Shown piece by piece: positions 1-6,079 of a stretch of 12,961 bases of DNA. Within the stretch, counting starts at the first letter, position 1. The number at the start of each line of letters is the position of its first letter. The notes below the pieces were generated by a model. The model did no database searches and was not told the DNA's origin. It saw nothing but the letters and a program-made list of their open reading frames with translations. Source of the stretch: Nocardioides sp. (GTDB lineage Bacteria > Actinomycetota > Actinomycetes > Propionibacteriales > Nocardioidaceae); assembly GCA_003519585.1 (NCBI GenBank), contig DOWL01000170.1, forward strand, positions 14,284 through 27,244, read 5' to 3'. The position numbers were made by a program, and so were the translations under genes.

Positions 1-609
1 GTCGTCAGCCGCGATCGAGTCGGCGAGGGCCGCGGCCTCCTGCTCGCTCTCGGCTTCGACGGCGGCAGCCTTGGTGCGGTGGCGCGCCAGCACCGCCTCG
101 ATCTGGTCGCGAGCCGCGACAGCCTGGAGTACGGCGTCGCGGTAGTGCCCGGCGCGGTAGCGCTCGGTCTGCGAGACCTCCTCCATGTCGACGCCCATGG
201 CGTGCAGCGCGTCGCGCAGCGGCTCCTTGAAATGCGCGGCCCAGGAGTCGTGGCAGCCCTCCGGGTCGGGCACCGCGGTCAGCGGCCGGCCGATGTGCTC
301 GCTCCACGACGAGTCGACGCCGGCCGGCACCTTCCGGAATCGGTCGAAGTCGTCCCACACGTGCAGGTGCCGCGTCGCGAGGCCGCGCCGGCGCAGCTCC
401 TCGGCCACGAAGTGCACGGTGAGGAACTCGCGCAGGTTGCCGAGGTGCACCCGGCCCGACGGGCTGGCGCCCGACGAGACCGTGACGATCGAGGCTCCCT
501 CGCCCGCGTGGCGTACGGCGTCGTCGGCGGCGCGGGTCACCCAGTCGTGCGGCTCGCCAGAACGCTCGCCTGAACGCTCGCCTGAACGCTCGCCGGAACC
601 CTTGGACAC
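1..609 (-). CDS. lysS: Class I lysine--tRNA ligase, N-terminal part (cut by window edge)
   Basis: Charges tRNA-Lys with lysine in the cytoplasm. The 203 visible residues have a Rossmann-type class I start: SGASPSGRVHLGN at about 46-58 holds the HIGH-like signature (HLGN), followed by NLREF and a WDDFDRFRKVP stretch at about 85-95, as in the archaeal-type (class I) LysRS family and unlike the class II enzyme of most bacteria. The C-terminal part, including the KMSKS-type loop, lies outside the window. I chose GTG at 609, 11 bases after the kinase stop, so the two genes probably form one operon; no good Shine-Dalgarno is visible before it. Residues 5-19 are a GERS repeat made by a 12-bp tandem repeat, so translation could instead begin at the in-frame GTG (residue 24) just before TRAADDAV. 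Family assignment is firm; the start is uncertain. Confidence 0.9.
   Translation of the reverse strand, partial: MSKGSGERSGERSGERSGEPHDWVTRAADDAVRHAGEGASIVTVSSGASPSGRVHLGNLREFLTVHFVAEELRRRGLATRHLHVWDDFDRFRKVPAGVDSSWSEHIGRPLTAVPDPEGCHDSWAAHFKEPLRDALHAMGVDMEEVSQTERYRAGHYRDAVLQAVAARDQIEAVLARHRTKAAAVEAESEQEAAALADSIAADD
553..600. repeat. Four tandem 12-bp units inside the 5' end of lysS
   Basis: On the plus strand there are four consecutive 12-base units: CTCGCCAGAACG, CTCGCCTGAACG twice, and CTCGCCGGAACC. The two central units are identical and the outer ones differ by one or two bases. Because the period is a multiple of three, it encodes an in-frame Gly-Glu-Arg-Ser repeat in the N-terminus of the synthetase, before the conserved fold begins. 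Confidence 0.9.
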
Positions 610-620
610 GAGGGGAAACG

Positions 621-1535
621 CTACCCGGGCACGACGAGGGAGTACGCCGCGGGCTCGACCCGCCAGCTGCGGTGCCGCTCGGGCCCGTAGATCTCGCCGT
701 CGGCGCTGCACCAGAACTCCTCGCCGGAGACCGTCACCGTCGACCCGCGCAGGTAGGTCACGTCGTGGCGCTCGGGGTGGCGACCGCTGGCGAGCTTGGC
801 GCCGTACCCGATCCGCGCGAGCGGCCCGGTCGCCCGCGACACCATGACGTCGACCTTGCCGTCGCCCGGGTCGGCGTGCGGGGTGAGCGCGGTGCCGCCG
901 CCGACGTGGGCGCCGTTGCCGACCGCGAGCTGGAGGATCGGCTGGTCGAGGTCGACCACGACCTCGCCGTCGACCTCGACCCGCACCCGGATGTGGGGCG
1001 GCTTGACGGCGGTCGACAGCGCCCCGATCGGGTAGCCGAGCCGCCCGAGGTTGACCTTGCCGACACCGATCGAGTGCAGCCGTCCCTTCCACCTCGCGCC
1101 GCGCTTGCTGGCGTGCGCGCCGGCGCCCGCATGGACGTTGTTGACCACGATCTCGCCGACCTCGTCGACCACGAGGTCCCGCGGCTTGGGCTCGCCCTCG
1201 ACCAGGACCCGGGCGGCCTCTTCGACGTCCAGTGGGATGTCGTTGGAGCGCGCGTAGTCGTTGCCGGTCCCGAGCGGCAGGATGCCGAGGACCGCACCCT
1301 TGAGATCGTTGCGCCGGTAGAGCGTGGTGACCACCGCGTGCAGGCTGCCGTCGCCACCGGCCACGACGATGCGCCGCGACCCGGCGCGGTGCAGCGCGCT
1401 GTTGAGCTCACCGGGGTTGGCGGTGGCCTGCACCTCGACCGAGGTCCGGGAGCGGAGGACCGCCAGCGCCAGTCTCAGCGACTCCTCGTCGGCGGTGCCG
1501 GCGTCGCTGTTGGTGATCACGAGGATGGGGTCCAT
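621..1535 (-). CDS. Diacylglycerol/lipid kinase family protein (DAGK catalytic domain)
   Basis: Predicted 304-residue ATP-dependent lipid kinase of the DgkB/YegS family, probably phosphorylating diacylglycerol or a related membrane lipid at the inner face of the membrane. The nucleotide-binding motif GGDGS is at residues 60-64 (the family consensus is GGDGT), followed by [12 protein letters not shown] at 87-98. The C-terminal half carries the usual beta-rich domain with [10 protein letters not shown] and a DGEIYG stretch. No membrane segment or signal peptide is seen. I chose ATG at 1535 rather than an upstream in-frame ATG at 1646, because conserved sequence ([13 protein letters not shown]) begins there, the longer form would overlap purA, and a TAGGGT -10 element lies 8 bases before 1535. 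The gene diverges from purA and is followed by lysS after 11 bases. The exact lipid substrate cannot be told from sequence. Confidence 0.88.
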   Translation of the reverse strand: MDPILVITNSDAGTADEESLRLALAVLRSRTSVEVQATANPGELNSALHRAGSRRIVVAGGDGSLHAVVTTLYRRNDLKGAVLGILPLGTGNDYARSNDIPLDVEEAARVLVEGEPKPRDLVVDEVGEIVVNNVHAGAGAHASKRGARWKGRLHSIGVGKVNLGRLGYPIGALSTAVKPPHIRVRVEVDGEVVVDLDQPILQLAVGNGAHVGGGTALTPHADPGDGKVDVMVSRATGPLARIGYGAKLASGRHPERHDVTYLRGSTVTVSGEEFWCSADGEIYGPERHRSWRVEPAAYSLVVPG

Positions 1536-1543
1536 CGCCGGTG

Positions 1544-1549
1544 ACCCTA
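1544..1549 (-). promoter_or_regulatory. Candidate leaderless -10 element (TAGGGT) for the lipid kinase gene
   Basis: Read on the minus strand, GAGGATAGGGTCACCGGCG leads directly into the ATG at 1535. The TAGGGT hexamer fits the actinobacterial TAnnnT consensus and leaves 8 bases to the start codon, about where transcription would begin, which implies a leaderless mRNA. No convincing -35 is visible. Confidence 0.5.
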
Positions 1550-1553
1550 TCCT
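1548..1553 (+). promoter_or_regulatory. Candidate -10 element (TATCCT) for purA
   Basis: TATCCT lies 40 bases before the purA ATG, in the 58-base divergent gap. It overlaps the minus-strand TAGGGT of the kinase gene by two bases, so the two promoters would compete. I see no good -35 at 17-18 bases upstream, so this is tentative. Confidence 0.3.
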
Positions 1554-1593
1554 CTGGGGGTACGTCCGGCCCCCACCCAGAACGGTGTACCGA

Positions 1594-2889
1594 ATGCCTG
1601 CGATTGCCATCATCGGAGCCCAGTGGGGTGACGAAGGGAAGGGCAAGGCGACCGACGTCCTCGGCAGTCGTGTCGACTACGTCGTCAAGTTCAACGGCGG
1701 CAACAACGCCGGCCACACCGTGGTCATCGGCCAGGGGGAGACGCAGCAGAAGTACGCCCTCCACCTCCTGCCGAGCGGGATCCTCACCCCGGGCTGCACG
1801 CCGGTCATCGGCAACGGCGTCGTGGTCGACCTCGGCGTGCTCTTCGAGGAGATCGACGGGCTCGAGAAGCGTGGCGTCGACACCTCGCTGCTGAAGGTCT
1901 CGGCCAGCGCCCACGTCATCGCCAGCTACAACCGCACCCTCGACAAGGTCACCGAGCGGTTCCTCGGCTCCCGCCGGCTCGGCACCACCGGCCGCGGCAT
2001 CGGGCCGACGTACGCCGACAAGATGAACCGGATCGGCATCCGCACCCAGGACCTCTTCGACGACAAGATCCTGCGCGCCAAGGTCGAGGGCGTCCTCGAG
2101 TTGAAGGGCCAGATCCTCACCAAGGTCTACAACCGCAAGGCGCCCGGCGTCGACGAGATCGTCGAGGAGTTGGCGTCGTACGCCGACCGGCTGGCGCCGT
2201 ACGTCTGCGACAGCGGGCTGCTGCTCAACCAGGCGCTCGACCGCGGCGAGACCGTGCTGCTCGAGGCCGGCCAGGCCACGCTGCTCGACGTCGACCACGG
2301 CACCTACCCGTTCGTCACCTCGTCGTCGGCCACTGCCGGCGGCGCCTGCACCGGCTCAGGCATCCCGCCGACCCGGCTCGATCGCGTCATCGGGATCGTG
2401 AAGGCCTACACCACGCGGGTCGGCGAGGGTCCGTTCCCCACCGAGCTGAACGACGACGCGGGCGAGCACCTGCGCAAGATCGGTGCGGAGTACGGCACCA
2501 CCACCGGCCGGCCGCGCCGCTGCGGCTGGTACGACACCGTGATCGCGCGGTACGCCGCACGGGTCAACGGGGTCACCGACTTCGTGCTCACCAAGCTCGA
2601 CGTGCTCACCGGCCTCGACAAGGTGCCGGTCTGCGTCGCTTACGACGTCGACGGGACCCGGCACGACGAGATGCCGGTCAACCAGTCCGACTTCCACCAC
2701 GCGGTGCCGATCTACGAATACCTCGACGGCTGGTGGGAGGACATCTCCCACGCCCGCACGGTCGAGGAGCTGCCCGCCAACGCCCGCGCCTACGTGCAGC
2801 GGGTCGAGGAGCTGTCCGGCGCCCGGATCTCCGCCATCGGCGTCGGCCCCGCGCGCGACGAGACGATCGTCGTCCACGACCTCGTCTGA
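1594..2889 (+). CDS. purA: Adenylosuccinate synthetase
   Basis: Catalyses IMP + aspartate + GTP to adenylosuccinate, the first committed step to AMP, in the cytoplasm. The 431-residue length is normal for the family. Visible motifs are GDEGKGK at 12-18 with catalytic Asp13, NNAGHT with His41, [13 protein letters not shown] at 131-143, [14 protein letters not shown] at about 230-243, GEGPFPTEL at about 277-284, and [13 protein letters not shown] at 301-313. The stretch written EGAQ or EGSQ in many homologues reads EAGQ here (223-226). I chose ATG at 1594 because [17 protein letters not shown] is the standard N-terminus; an open frame reaching back to 1324 is antisense to the kinase gene. Its product feeds purB, encoded 3 kb downstream, although purA is not part of that unit. 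No clear terminator follows it. Confidence 0.98.
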   Translation: MPAIAIIGAQWGDEGKGKATDVLGSRVDYVVKFNGGNNAGHTVVIGQGETQQKYALHLLPSGILTPGCTPVIGNGVVVDLGVLFEEIDGLEKRGVDTSLLKVSASAHVIASYNRTLDKVTERFLGSRRLGTTGRGIGPTYADKMNRIGIRTQDLFDDKILRAKVEGVLELKGQILTKVYNRKAPGVDEIVEELASYADRLAPYVCDSGLLLNQALDRGETVLLEAGQATLLDVDHGTYPFVTSSSATAGGACTGSGIPPTRLDRVIGIVKAYTTRVGEGPFPTELNDDAGEHLRKIGAEYGTTTGRPRRCGWYDTVIARYAARVNGVTDFVLTKLDVLTGLDKVPVCVAYDVDGTRHDEMPVNQSDFHHAVPIYEYLDGWWEDISHARTVEELPANARAYVQRVEELSGARISAIGVGPARDETIVVHDLV

Positions 2890-2912
2890 CAGGTCCGCTG
2901 AGGCGCTGGTGC

Positions 2913-2931
2913 GGTTCACACGCGTGTAACC
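2913..2931. promoter_or_regulatory. Palindromic site upstream of the hydrolase/catalase-like pair
   Basis: GGTTCACACGCGTGTAACC lies in the 96-base gap after purA. It contains the perfect 10-bp palindrome ACACGCGTGT (2918-2927), framed by GGTT and AACC arms. It lies 55 bases before the hydrolase ATG, a reasonable place for an operator. Its right half contains TGTAAC, the half-site also seen in the inverted repeat before tilS. Which protein binds it, if any, is unknown. Confidence 0.35.
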
Positions 2932-2985
2932 GGGGATTCTCGGCGGGGCCTGTTGCTGCGCCGTTCGTCCTGCGACGCTGCACTC

Positions 2986-3846
2986 ATGAGCATCGTCACC
3001 GAGCGGGAGGCCGCCGAGGTCGCCGCCGCCAACGCCTCGGGTCGCCCACCCGTCGTCTTCGTCCACGGCCTGTGGTTGCTGGCCTCGAGCTGGGATGCGT
3101 GGAAGGAACTGTTCGAGGCCAAGGGGTACGCCGCGGTCTCGGTCGACTGGCCCGGCGACCAGCCGACGTACGACGAGGCGCACGCCAACAAGGACTCGCT
3201 GGCCGGTACGTCGGTCGCGGACGTCGCGGACCACGTCGCCGAGGTGGTGGCGGGGCTGGACCAGAAGCCGATCCTGATCGGCCACTCCTTCGGCGGGCTG
3301 CTCGTGCAGATCGTGGCCGGGCGCGGCTTGGCCGCCGGCACCGTCAGCATCGACCCGGCGCCGAGCCGAGGCGTGCTGCCGCTGCCGTTCTCGGCCCTGA
3401 AGGCGTCGTTCCCGGTGCTCGGCAACCCGCTCAACCATGGGAAGACCGTCACGCTCACCTTCGACCAGTTCCGCTACGGCTTCGCCAACGCGGTGTCGGA
3501 GGAGGAGGCGCACCGGCTCTACGAGACCTTCCACACGCCGGCGCCGGGGCGGCCGCTGTTCCAGGCCGCGACGGCGAACCTCATCCCCTGGACCGTGGTC
3601 AAGGCCGAGAAGCAGGCGGCCGACCGCGGCCCGATGCTGGTGATCAGCGGCGAGAAGGACCACATCGTCCCCTACGCACTCGCCCACGCGGCGTACAAGC
3701 AGCAGAAGAAGAACTCCGGCGTGACCGAGTTCGTCGAGATCCCGGGCGTCGGTCACTCGCTGGTGATCGACAGCCACTGGAACGAGGTCGCGGACGCCGC
3801 CCTGGCCTTCCTGGACAAGCAGGGTCTGACCCCACAGGCGAGCTGA
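2986..3846 (+). CDS. Alpha/beta hydrolase
   Basis: Predicted 286-residue soluble serine hydrolase of the alpha/beta fold; the substrate is unknown. VVFVHGLW (23-30) supplies the HG oxyanion region, GHSFGG (99-104) is the nucleophile elbow with Ser101, Asp225 in SGEKDHIVP is the likely acid, and His257 in GVGHS the likely base, so the triad looks complete. A helical cap would span about residues 125-210. I see no signal peptide. I chose ATG at 2986, which opens MSIVTEREAAE; an in-frame ATG 33 bases upstream adds only unconserved, arginine-rich residues. A weak GACGCT (2974-2979) six bases before the start could serve as a leaderless -10. The next gene starts three bases after this stop, so the two are almost certainly co-transcribed. 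Members of this fold include esterases, epoxide hydrolases and non-haem haloperoxidases; sequence alone does not decide. Confidence 0.9.
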   Translation: MSIVTEREAAEVAAANASGRPPVVFVHGLWLLASSWDAWKELFEAKGYAAVSVDWPGDQPTYDEAHANKDSLAGTSVADVADHVAEVVAGLDQKPILIGHSFGGLLVQIVAGRGLAAGTVSIDPAPSRGVLPLPFSALKASFPVLGNPLNHGKTVTLTFDQFRYGFANAVSEEEAHRLYETFHTPAPGRPLFQAATANLIPWTVVKAEKQAADRGPMLVISGEKDHIVPYALAHAAYKQQKKNSGVTEFVEIPGVGHSLVIDSHWNEVADAALAFLDKQGLTPQAS

Positions 3847-3849
3847 TCC

Positions 3850-4749
3850 ATGCTGACTCCCGAGCGGGCGATCGACCGGCTGCGCGCGGCCTTCGGCGGG
3901 CCGCCCGGCTACCGCACCCTGCACGCCAAGGGTCGCTTCTACACCGGCACCTTCACCGCGACACCCCAGGCGACCGCCCTGGGCCGGGCCGGACATCTCG
4001 ACGGTGAGCCGCACGAGGTGACGGTCCGGTGGTCCAACGCCGGTGGCGAGCCACGGGCCGACGGCAAGCCCGACATCCGGGGGATGGCGGTGAAGTTCCA
4101 CCTGCCCGATGGCTCGGCCACCGACCTGCTCGGGCAGACCTCGCCGCGGTTCCCGACCGACGACCCCGAGGTGCTCGTCGCGATGACGGAGGCGTCGGAG
4201 AAGCCGCACACGTTACCGCTGTTCCTCGCGCGACACCCGGGCACCATCCCGACCGTGGTGGCGAGCTTCCGGGCCGGTGCGATCGGTTCGCCGACCAGCT
4301 TCGCCGACGTGACCTTCTACCCCATCCACGCCTACGGCTGGCTCGATGCCGAAGGTCGTCGGCGTTGGGTGCGCTACGTGCTCCGGGCGACCGCGACCGA
4401 TGCGGACCGGCCGGCGGAGACCTTCTCGGGCCCGGATCGGTTGACCGACGAGATGGCAGCCCGGCTCGAGCGCGGTCCGGTCACCCATGAGCTCTGGCTC
4501 CAGGTCGCCGGGCCGGACGACGACCCGCACCACGCCACCTCGGTCTGGCGCGGCGCCCGCGAGCTCCTCGCGGGGCGGATCGTGGTGACCGGCGAGTTCC
4601 CCGACCCCGAGGGCGGACCGGGCACCAGCACGCCGGTGGTCTTCGATCCGGCGCGCGTAGTCGACGGCATCGAGCTGTCCGACGACCCGATCCTGCGCTA
4701 CCGGCCGGGCGCGTACTCCGAGTCGGTCGCTCGCCGGACCACCTCCTAG
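3850..4749 (+). CDS. Small catalase-fold haem peroxidase (catalase family/SrpA-like)
   Basis: A 299-residue protein with the core catalase fold, far shorter than true catalases (about 480-750 residues). Distal His25 sits in TLHAKGRFYTGTF, followed by the catalase-like VRWSNAGGEP (59-68) and DIRGMAVKF (75-83), a FYPIHAYGWLDAEG segment (156-169), and near the C-terminus RYRPGAYSES, where Arg285 and Tyr289 match the R-x3-Y pair that supplies the proximal haem ligand. At the place where catalases have GNNTPVFF with the distal Asn, this protein reads GQTSPRF (95-101), so the Asn appears lost. Related minimal catalase-like proteins have been described as peroxidases with weak catalase activity; assignment to that class here is inference. 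There is no signal peptide. It starts three bases after the hydrolase stop, implying translational coupling and possibly a shared substrate or stress response. Confidence 0.88.
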   Translation: MLTPERAIDRLRAAFGGPPGYRTLHAKGRFYTGTFTATPQATALGRAGHLDGEPHEVTVRWSNAGGEPRADGKPDIRGMAVKFHLPDGSATDLLGQTSPRFPTDDPEVLVAMTEASEKPHTLPLFLARHPGTIPTVVASFRAGAIGSPTSFADVTFYPIHAYGWLDAEGRRRWVRYVLRATATDADRPAETFSGPDRLTDEMAARLERGPVTHELWLQVAGPDDDPHHATSVWRGARELLAGRIVVTGEFPDPEGGPGTSTPVVFDPARVVDGIELSDDPILRYRPGAYSESVARRTTS

Positions 4750-4762
4750 CGTGATTCAGGCT

Positions 4763-4768
4763 TAGGCT
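4763..4768 (+). promoter_or_regulatory. Candidate leaderless -10 element (TAGGCT) for purD
   Basis: CTTAGGCTCGGGGGCC runs straight into the purD GTG. TAGGCT fits TAnnnT and ends 8 bases before the start codon, and no Shine-Dalgarno is present, so a leaderless purD transcript is likely. This indicates that purD has its own promoter in the 27-base gap after the catalase-like gene. Confidence 0.5.
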
Positions 4769-4776
4769 CGGGGGCC

Positions 4777-6042
4777 GTGAAGACCCTCGTGATCGGCACC
4801 GGCGGCCGCGAGCACGCGCTCGCGCTCGCGCTGTCCCAGGACCCGGCCGTCACCGAGGTGCACGCAGCGCCCGGCAACCCGGGCCTGGCCACCGTGGCGA
4901 CCCTGCACGACGTCGACCCGATGTCGGGCTCCGCCGTCGCGGAGCTCGCGGCAACGCTGGGGGTCGACCTGGTCGTGGTCGGACCCGAGGCGCCGCTGGT
5001 CGCCGGGGTCGCCGACGCCGTACGCGCGCGCGGCATCGCGACCTTCGGACCGTCGGAAGCGGCCGCGCAGCTCGAGGGCTCGAAGGCCTTCGCCAAGGAG
5101 GTCATGGCCGCGGCGGGCGTCCCGACGGCGGGGTCACGCGTCTGTGAGACGGTCGCCGAGGCCGAGGCGGCGCTCGACGCGTTCGGTGCGCCGTACGTCG
5201 TGAAGGACGACGCGCTCGCCGTCGGCAAGGGTGTCGTGGTGACCCGCGACCGGGCCGCGGCGCTCGCCCATGCGGGGGCCTGCGGCCGGGTCGTGATCGA
5301 GGAGTTCCTCGACGGTCCGGAGGTCTCGCTGTTCGCCGTCTGCGACGGCACGATCGCCTACGCGCTGCAGCCAGCCCAGGACTTCAAGCGGATCTTCGAC
5401 GGCGGTCGCGGGCCCAACACGGGCGGGATGGGCTCGTACACGCCGCTCACCTGGGCTCAGCCCGACCTCGCCGACGTCGTGCTGGCGCAGGTCGTCGCGC
5501 CGACCCTGGCCGAGATGCAGCGGCGCGGGACGCCGTTCGTCGGCTGCCTCTACGTCGGCCTCGCGCTGACCGAGGCGGGGCCGCGAGTGATCGAGTTCAA
5601 CGTCCGCTTCGGCGACCCCGACATCCAGCCGGTCCTGGCCGTCCTCGAGTCGCCGCTCGGGTCGTTGCTGTACGCCGCGGCGACCGGGCAGCTCCCGACG
5701 GTCCCCGCCCCCGTCTTCGGCGACGGCGCCGCGGTCAGCGTGGTGCTGGCCTCGGCCGGCTACCCGGAGTCCTCGTCGAAGGGCGACGTCATCCGCGGGG
5801 TCGGGGCGGCCGGCGGAGTGCACGACGTCGACGTCATCCACGCCGGGACCGCCATCACGGGCGACACCCTGGTCACCGCGGGCGGCCGCGTGCTCGCCGT
5901 ACGCGCCCGCGGCTACGACGTCGACGACGCGCGGTCTCGCGCCTACGCCGCCGCCGACCTGATCACCTTCGACGGGCTCCAGCGCCGCAACGACATCGCC
6001 GCCGAGCCGCTCGGCGTGGTCGAGGGTGCCTCCGTCCGCTGA
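4777..6042 (+). CDS. purD: Phosphoribosylamine--glycine ligase (GAR synthetase)
   Basis: Joins phosphoribosylamine and glycine with ATP, the second step of de novo purine synthesis, in the cytoplasm. The 421 residues match the family. The N-terminal Rossmann-like domain starts with MKTLVIGTGGREHA, followed by HAAPGNPG and VVVGPEAPLVAGVAD. The ATP-grasp region includes FGPSEAAAQLEGSKAFAKE, then GRGPNTGGMGSYTPL, and the metal/ATP-binding signature RFGDPDIQ at 277-284 (often RFGDPE in homologues). GTG at 4777 is chosen because it begins the conserved glycine-rich motif and directly follows the -10-like TAGGCT. purB starts 37 bases after the stop, making a purD-purB pair of the same pathway. purB also has a -10-like hexamer of its own, so the two may be transcribed both together and separately. 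Confidence 0.98.
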   Translation: MKTLVIGTGGREHALALALSQDPAVTEVHAAPGNPGLATVATLHDVDPMSGSAVAELAATLGVDLVVVGPEAPLVAGVADAVRARGIATFGPSEAAAQLEGSKAFAKEVMAAAGVPTAGSRVCETVAEAEAALDAFGAPYVVKDDALAVGKGVVVTRDRAAALAHAGACGRVVIEEFLDGPEVSLFAVCDGTIAYALQPAQDFKRIFDGGRGPNTGGMGSYTPLTWAQPDLADVVLAQVVAPTLAEMQRRGTPFVGCLYVGLALTEAGPRVIEFNVRFGDPDIQPVLAVLESPLGSLLYAAATGQLPTVPAPVFGDGAAVSVVLASAGYPESSSKGDVIRGVGAAGGVHDVDVIHAGTAITGDTLVTAGGRVLAVRARGYDVDDARSRAYAAADLITFDGLQRRNDIAAEPLGVVEGASVR

Positions 6043-6067
6043 CGCCAGCGCAGAGGGAGCCTGCTGC

Positions 6068-6073
6068 GAGAAT
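6068..6073 (+). promoter_or_regulatory. Candidate leaderless -10 element (GAGAAT) for purB
   Basis: GCGAGAATGACCCT precedes the purB GTG. GAGAAT resembles the sigma-70-type -10 with one substitution, has an upstream TGC that could act as an extended -10, and leaves 6 bases to GTG at 6080. There is no Shine-Dalgarno in this position, which supports a leaderless start. The overlapping ATG at 6072 is out of frame. Confidence 0.35.
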
Positions 6074-6079
6074 GACCCT

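Noticed and set aside
553..600. CRISPR-like tandem repeat
   Set aside because: Units are 12 bp, directly adjacent without spacers and in frame with lysS; it is a coding tandem repeat.
79..847. Plus-strand frames at 79-573 and 185-847
   Set aside because: They are antisense to lysS and the lipid kinase gene, are Arg/Ser-rich, and include the translated 12-bp repeat as SPERSPERS; these are shadows.
1324..1593. N-terminal extension of purA by 90 codons
   Set aside because: It overlaps the lipid kinase gene in antisense, and [17 protein letters not shown] is the normal PurA start.
2356..4209. 617-codon open frame on the minus strand across purA, the hydrolase and the catalase-like gene
   Set aside because: It is antisense to three well-supported genes, its product is a low-complexity Arg/Val/Gly/Asp-rich shadow, and long antisense frames are expected at this GC content.
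6026..6079. Upstream in-frame ATG for purB at 6026
   Set aside because: It would overlap the end of purD and add unconserved residues; the GTG at 6080 fits the family N-terminus and the -10 spacing.
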